Source: Firmicutes bacterium CAG:124
Lineage (GTDB): Bacteria; Bacillota; Clostridia; Oscillospirales; Oscillospiraceae
Assembly (NCBI GenBank): GCA_000432135.1
Contig: HF990656.1
Location: 82,077-92,376 of the forward strand
Direction of reading: 5' to 3'
Length of the DNA stretch: 10,300 nt
Shown here: piece by piece, positions 8,281 through 10,300 of the stretch
Layout: every line of letters begins with the position of its first letter
Position numbering within the stretch: the stretch's first letter is position 1
The notes under the pieces: model-generated
Databases searched by the model: none
What the model saw: the letters and a program-made list of their open reading frames with translations, nothing else
What the model was told of the DNA's origin: nothing
Program-made: the position numbers and the translations under genes

Positions 8281-8757
8281 TTACAGTTCCAAGGTATCGT
8301 CCTGATCGATCCAGTCCTGCACCGGAACGACCGTGAATTCTGTTTTCGTATTGCGGATGACCACACGCCGCAGTCCCGCGTTAATGATCATGCGCCTGCA
8401 CATCGAGCAGGAGGTCGCGTCGGACAAGATCGCCCCTGTCTTCGCGTCGTGGCCGACGAGATAAATGTCCCCTCCGATGCACTCGTTGCGGGAGGCGGAG
8501 ATGATCGCGTTCGCCTCGGCATGGACGCTGCGGCACAGCTCATAGCGCTCTCCGCGCGGCACACGCATCTGCTCGCGCACACAATAGCCGAGATCGGAGC
8601 AGTTTTTTCGTCCGCGCGGCGCGCCGTTGTACCCTGTCGCGACGATCTCGTCGTTGCGGACGATGATCGCGCCGTATTGCCGGCGCAGGCACGTCGAGCG
8701 TTCGAGCACCGTCTCGGCGATGTCCAGATAATAATTCTCCTTTACGATCCGTTCCAT
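8281..8757 (-). CDS. Deoxycytidylate (dCMP) deaminase, ComEB-like
   Basis: 158-residue zinc-dependent deaminase that converts dCMP to dUMP, feeding thymidylate synthesis. The zinc and catalytic motifs are HAEANAI (79-85) and CSMC (117-120); the family signature TGYNGAPRG lies at 41-49. ATG 8757 is chosen because GGGAGGG lies about eight bases upstream; an upstream in-frame TTG at 8820 falls inside the -35 hexamer. It leads the operon with dusB, sigma and anti-sigma genes, driven by the promoter at 8792-8820. Length fits the family. Confidence 0.93.
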   Translation of the reverse strand: MERIVKENYYLDIAETVLERSTCLRRQYGAIIVRNDEIVATGYNGAPRGRKNCSDLGYCVREQMRVPRGERYELCRSVHAEANAIISASRNECIGGDIYLVGHDAKTGAILSDATSCSMCRRMIINAGLRRVVIRNTKTEFTVVPVQDWIDQDDTLEL

Positions 8758-8791
8758 GGCGCGTCCCTCCCGAATGTTCTGATTTCTGATT

Positions 8792-8820
8792 AGTATATCA
8801 TACTCTTTTTTCCGGAGCAA
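8792..8820 (-). promoter_or_regulatory. Promoter of the dCMP deaminase-dusB-sigma operon
   Basis: On the - strand: TTGCTC (8820-8815), 17-base spacer, TATACT (8797-8792), about 35 bases before the dCMP deaminase start codon. It mirrors the divergent promoter at 8830-8858, which has the same hexamers and spacing. Confidence 0.75.
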
Positions 8821-8829
8821 CTGAAATCC

Positions 8830-8858
8830 TTGCTCTTATCCGCGATTTATGGTATACT
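8830..8858 (+). promoter_or_regulatory. Promoter of the secreted deacetylase-like gene
   Basis: TTGCTC (8830-8835), 17-base spacer, TATACT (8853-8858), with TG one base before the -10. It lies back to back with the promoter of the divergent operon; the two -35 hexamers are separated by nine bases and form the inverted repeat GAGCAA...TTGCTC (8815-8835). Confidence 0.8.
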
Positions 8859-8892
8859 GTGTAGGAATCTCAGGAGGAAAGGCGGCGAGGGA

Positions 8893-9957
8893 ATGAAACT
8901 GCGCAGATGGATCTGTTTTCTGTTGTGTCTTGTGCTGACCGTGTGCCTGTGCGCGCCTGCGCTGGCCGACGGCGAGCTGTTCTTCGTCGCCGTCAACGAC
9001 ACCATTCCCCTGACGCTGAGCGTCTTCCCGACCTACTCCGGCGGCACGCTCTACGTGCCCTATCAGGTCTTCGACAGCCAGCCGTGCGGCGTTACGCCGT
9101 CGTACAATCAGGCCAAGCAGACCTATGTTCTGCTCAGCCGCACCCGGCAGATGATCTTCGATCTGGCTGCCGGGACCGTCAGCGACGAAAGCGGCAGCGT
9201 CTCGACCGCGAACGTGCTGTACCGCAGCGGCATTCTCTATCTGCCGCTCACGTTCTGCGCCTCGCATTTCGGCCTCAAGACCACAATGCTCGAATCCGCA
9301 GGCGGCTATCAGATCCTGCGCTTCACCGACGGCAGCGAGGTCTATGACGATTCGCTGTTTGTAGAAAAGGCCGAAAATCTGATCGCCTACCGCGTCCGGC
9401 AGAACCAGAGCGGCTCGCAGTCCCCGGAAAGGCCCACCGACCGCCCCAACAGCGGCTCACAGGGCACGCAGGAGCCGCCCGCCGCAGAAAAAAAGCCGGC
9501 AACCGTCTACCTCGCCTTCACCGGCAGTGAGACCATGCGCGCCAGTATGGCTGCGCTGGAAACCTACAAGCTGCACGGAACGTTCTTCCTGACGGAGGCG
9601 GAAATTCTCGCCGACCCGTCGCTGGTCTTTGAGCTGCTCGCCGCAGGCCACTCCATTGGCATCACAGCAGGAGAAGACGATGAGGATCTCTCCGACGCGC
9701 TCACGCGCGCAAACGACGCGCTCTGCGCCCTCACCTGCCAGAAAACGCTTCTCGCGCTCCTGCCCGCCGAGGCAGAGGCTCCAGACAGCTACTGCGTCTT
9801 CCACGCGCCGTCCTCCCCCGTCTCTGCGGCGGACGCCGCCGCGTCCGAAACAGCGCACCTGCTCGTCTGCTCCGAGAACACAGAAGCTGATCTCTACACC
9901 CTGTTTTCCGCCGAGGCCCGCGTCCTCCAGCTGCTCGAAAACGCCGACCGTACATAG
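8893..9957 (+). CDS. Secreted protein: stalk-like domain plus inactive polysaccharide deacetylase-like domain
   Basis: 354-residue exported protein. The signal peptide (MKLRRW, hydrophobic 7-22) has a probable cleavage after ALA (23-25). Residues 30-160 resemble the copper amine oxidase N-terminal-like 'stalk' domain found on Firmicutes cell-surface proteins (GTLYVPYQVF, GILYLPLTFCASHFGL). A Ser/Pro/Gln-rich linker (171-203) leads to a NodB-like region (204-350): VYLAF, LHGTFFLTEAEILADPSLV, LLAAGHSIGI. The metal and catalytic residues are gone: the usual TFDDG is AFTGS (208-212) and the usual GHxxGNHTxxH is GHSIGITAGED (252-262). A wall-binding or structural role is more likely than deacetylation. 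ATG 8893 is chosen for the signal peptide; AGGAGG (8872-8877) lies 15 bases upstream, which is long, with AAGG (8879-8882) nearer. It has its own promoter and no clear terminator. Confidence 0.8.
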   Translation: MKLRRWICFLLCLVLTVCLCAPALADGELFFVAVNDTIPLTLSVFPTYSGGTLYVPYQVFDSQPCGVTPSYNQAKQTYVLLSRTRQMIFDLAAGTVSDESGSVSTANVLYRSGILYLPLTFCASHFGLKTTMLESAGGYQILRFTDGSEVYDDSLFVEKAENLIAYRVRQNQSGSQSPERPTDRPNSGSQGTQEPPAAEKKPATVYLAFTGSETMRASMAALETYKLHGTFFLTEAEILADPSLVFELLAAGHSIGITAGEDDEDLSDALTRANDALCALTCQKTLLALLPAEAEAPDSYCVFHAPSSPVSAADAAASETAHLLVCSENTEADLYTLFSAEARVLQLLENADRT

Positions 9958-10003
9958 CCTCCGCCCGCCCACGCAGATTTTTTCAAAAATCCGAAAAAAA
10001 GAC

Positions 10004-10032
10004 TTGCAATTTCCGAAAAGATCTGATAGAAT
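10004..10032 (+). promoter_or_regulatory. Strong promoter of the tRNA-Ala array
   Basis: TTGCAA (10004-10009), 17-base spacer, TAGAAT (10027-10032), with TG one base before the -10. An A/T-rich UP-like stretch lies at 9978-10000. The expected start point near 10039 is only about six bases before the first tRNA-like copy at 10045, a stable-RNA arrangement. Confidence 0.75.
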
Positions 10033-10044
10033 AATTCCGCCGAT

Positions 10045-10092
10045 GGGGGTATAGCTCAGCTGGAAGCCCGGTTGAAGCGGTAAACAACCCCC
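10045..10092 (+). pseudogene. Miniature tRNA-Ala-like copy 1 (48 nt)
   Basis: The first 22 bases equal the 5' end of the tRNA-Ala gene at 10249, with one change (GGAAG for GGGAG). The acceptor strand GGGGGT (10045-10050) finds a new partner ACCCCC (10087-10092), six pairs, followed by GCA. The D-stem GCTC (10054-10057) pairs 3 of 4 with AAGC (10064-10067). A small hairpin CCG/CGG (10068-10070, 10078-10080) has a 7-base loop GTTGAAG with T and A at the positions of U33 and A37. The T-arm is absent. It is a broken tRNA or a derived tRNA-like RNA; whether it is expressed or processed is unknown. Confidence 0.6.
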
Positions 10093-10133
10093 GCACTAAT
10101 TGAATAAGAAATTACTCAGCGCACCCCTTACAT

Positions 10134-10180
10134 GGGGGTATAGCTCAGCTGGGAGCACAAGCCACTTATCTTATGCCCCC
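10134..10180 (+). pseudogene. Miniature tRNA-Ala-like copy 2 (47 nt)
   Basis: The first 22 bases match the tRNA-Ala gene at 10249 exactly. The acceptor strand GGGGGTA (10134-10140) pairs with TGCCCCC (10174-10180), seven pairs with one G-U, followed by ACA. The D-stem GCTC (10143-10146) pairs fully with GAGC (10153-10156) around a shortened six-base loop. No standard anticodon arm or T-arm remains. The DNA between this copy and the next (10181-10248) shows no recognisable gene. Confidence 0.6.
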
Positions 10181-10248
10181 ACAAATGTTTCCCGCTTCTT
10201 CGCGCAATCGGCACTTTTCAAAACTTCATAGCGATAGTAATTCCACTT

Positions 10249-10300
10249 GGGGGTATAGCTCAGCTGGGAGAGCGCATGACTGGCAGTCATGAGGTCAGCG
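10249..10300 (+). tRNA. tRNA-Ala (anticodon GGC), cut by the window edge
   Basis: Acceptor 5' strand GGGGGTA (10249-10255), D-arm GCTC...GAGC (10258-10273), anticodon stem CATGA/TCATG (10275-10279, 10287-10291) with loop CTGGCAG and anticodon GGC at 10282-10284, which decodes alanine GCC. The variable loop begins at 10292. The T-arm and 3' acceptor strand would lie about 24 bases beyond the window. The two upstream partial copies share its first 22 bases, and the promoter at 10004 probably drives all three. Confidence 0.93.

Noticed and set aside
8758..8820. TTG start adding 21 residues to dCMP deaminase
   Set aside because: The extension runs through the -35 and -10 elements; ATG 8757 has a GGGAGGG RBS and gives normal family length.
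8830..8892. TTG start adding 21 residues to the secreted protein
   Set aside because: The codon lies in the -35 hexamer, and the extension would bury the signal peptide that begins at ATG 8893.
10045..10180. CRISPR array from the repeated 22-base unit
   Set aside because: The repeat is the 5' end of tRNA-Ala, there are only three copies, and the intervals (89 and 115 bases) are too long and uneven for CRISPR.

Overview
The window looks like a moderately GC-rich, anaerobic, gut-type Clostridia genome, most likely Oscillospiraceae/Ruminococcaceae. This is inferred from gene content and style: a YitT-family membrane protein, a diiron ferritin-like protein, a CFI-box zinc-ribbon protein, strong AGGAGG ribosome binding sites and sigma-A-type promoters. 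No taxonomic marker in the window fixes the genus. The left edge is probably a contig end, because it opens with a 17-base G run inside a truncated gene.

Layout. 1-1954 (+): 3' half of a TRIC/UPF0126 channel gene, a translationally coupled YitT-family membrane protein and a SAM-dependent methyltransferase, closed by a strong bidirectional terminator (1972-2016). 2015-3865 (-): typA/bipA with its own extended -10 promoter. 4066-4572 (+): ferritin-like protein. 4573-5060: a 488-bp convergent intergenic region, far from empty. It holds a 20-base palindrome, a foldable ~160-nt domain with a 20-bp closing helix and two GC-rich hairpins, a cluster of GTACC/CGTA repeats and a 14-bp hairpin. 5061-8757 (-): a tightly packed run of dCMP deaminase, DusB, ECF sigma factor and zinc-finger anti-sigma factor, then a zinc-ribbon/CFI-box protein with its own likely promoter. 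8758-8892: mirror-image divergent promoters. 8893-9957 (+): a secreted two-domain protein whose deacetylase-like domain lacks the catalytic residues. 9958-10300 (+): a promoter followed by two miniature tRNA-Ala-like copies (48 and 47 nt) and then a tRNA-Ala(GGC) gene cut by the window edge.

Most coding content is housekeeping or membrane/stress physiology: translation GTPase, tRNA modification, nucleotide metabolism, envelope stress signalling and iron/peroxide handling. The sigma/anti-sigma pair is translationally linked to dusB, so sigma supply may follow growth-related transcription as well as anti-sigma release. The two places most worth pursuing are non-coding: the tandem tRNA-Ala 5' fragments with regenerated acceptor stems (10045-10180), and the structured convergent intergenic region (4583-5037), whose G-U wobble pattern mildly favours an RNA read from the + strand.
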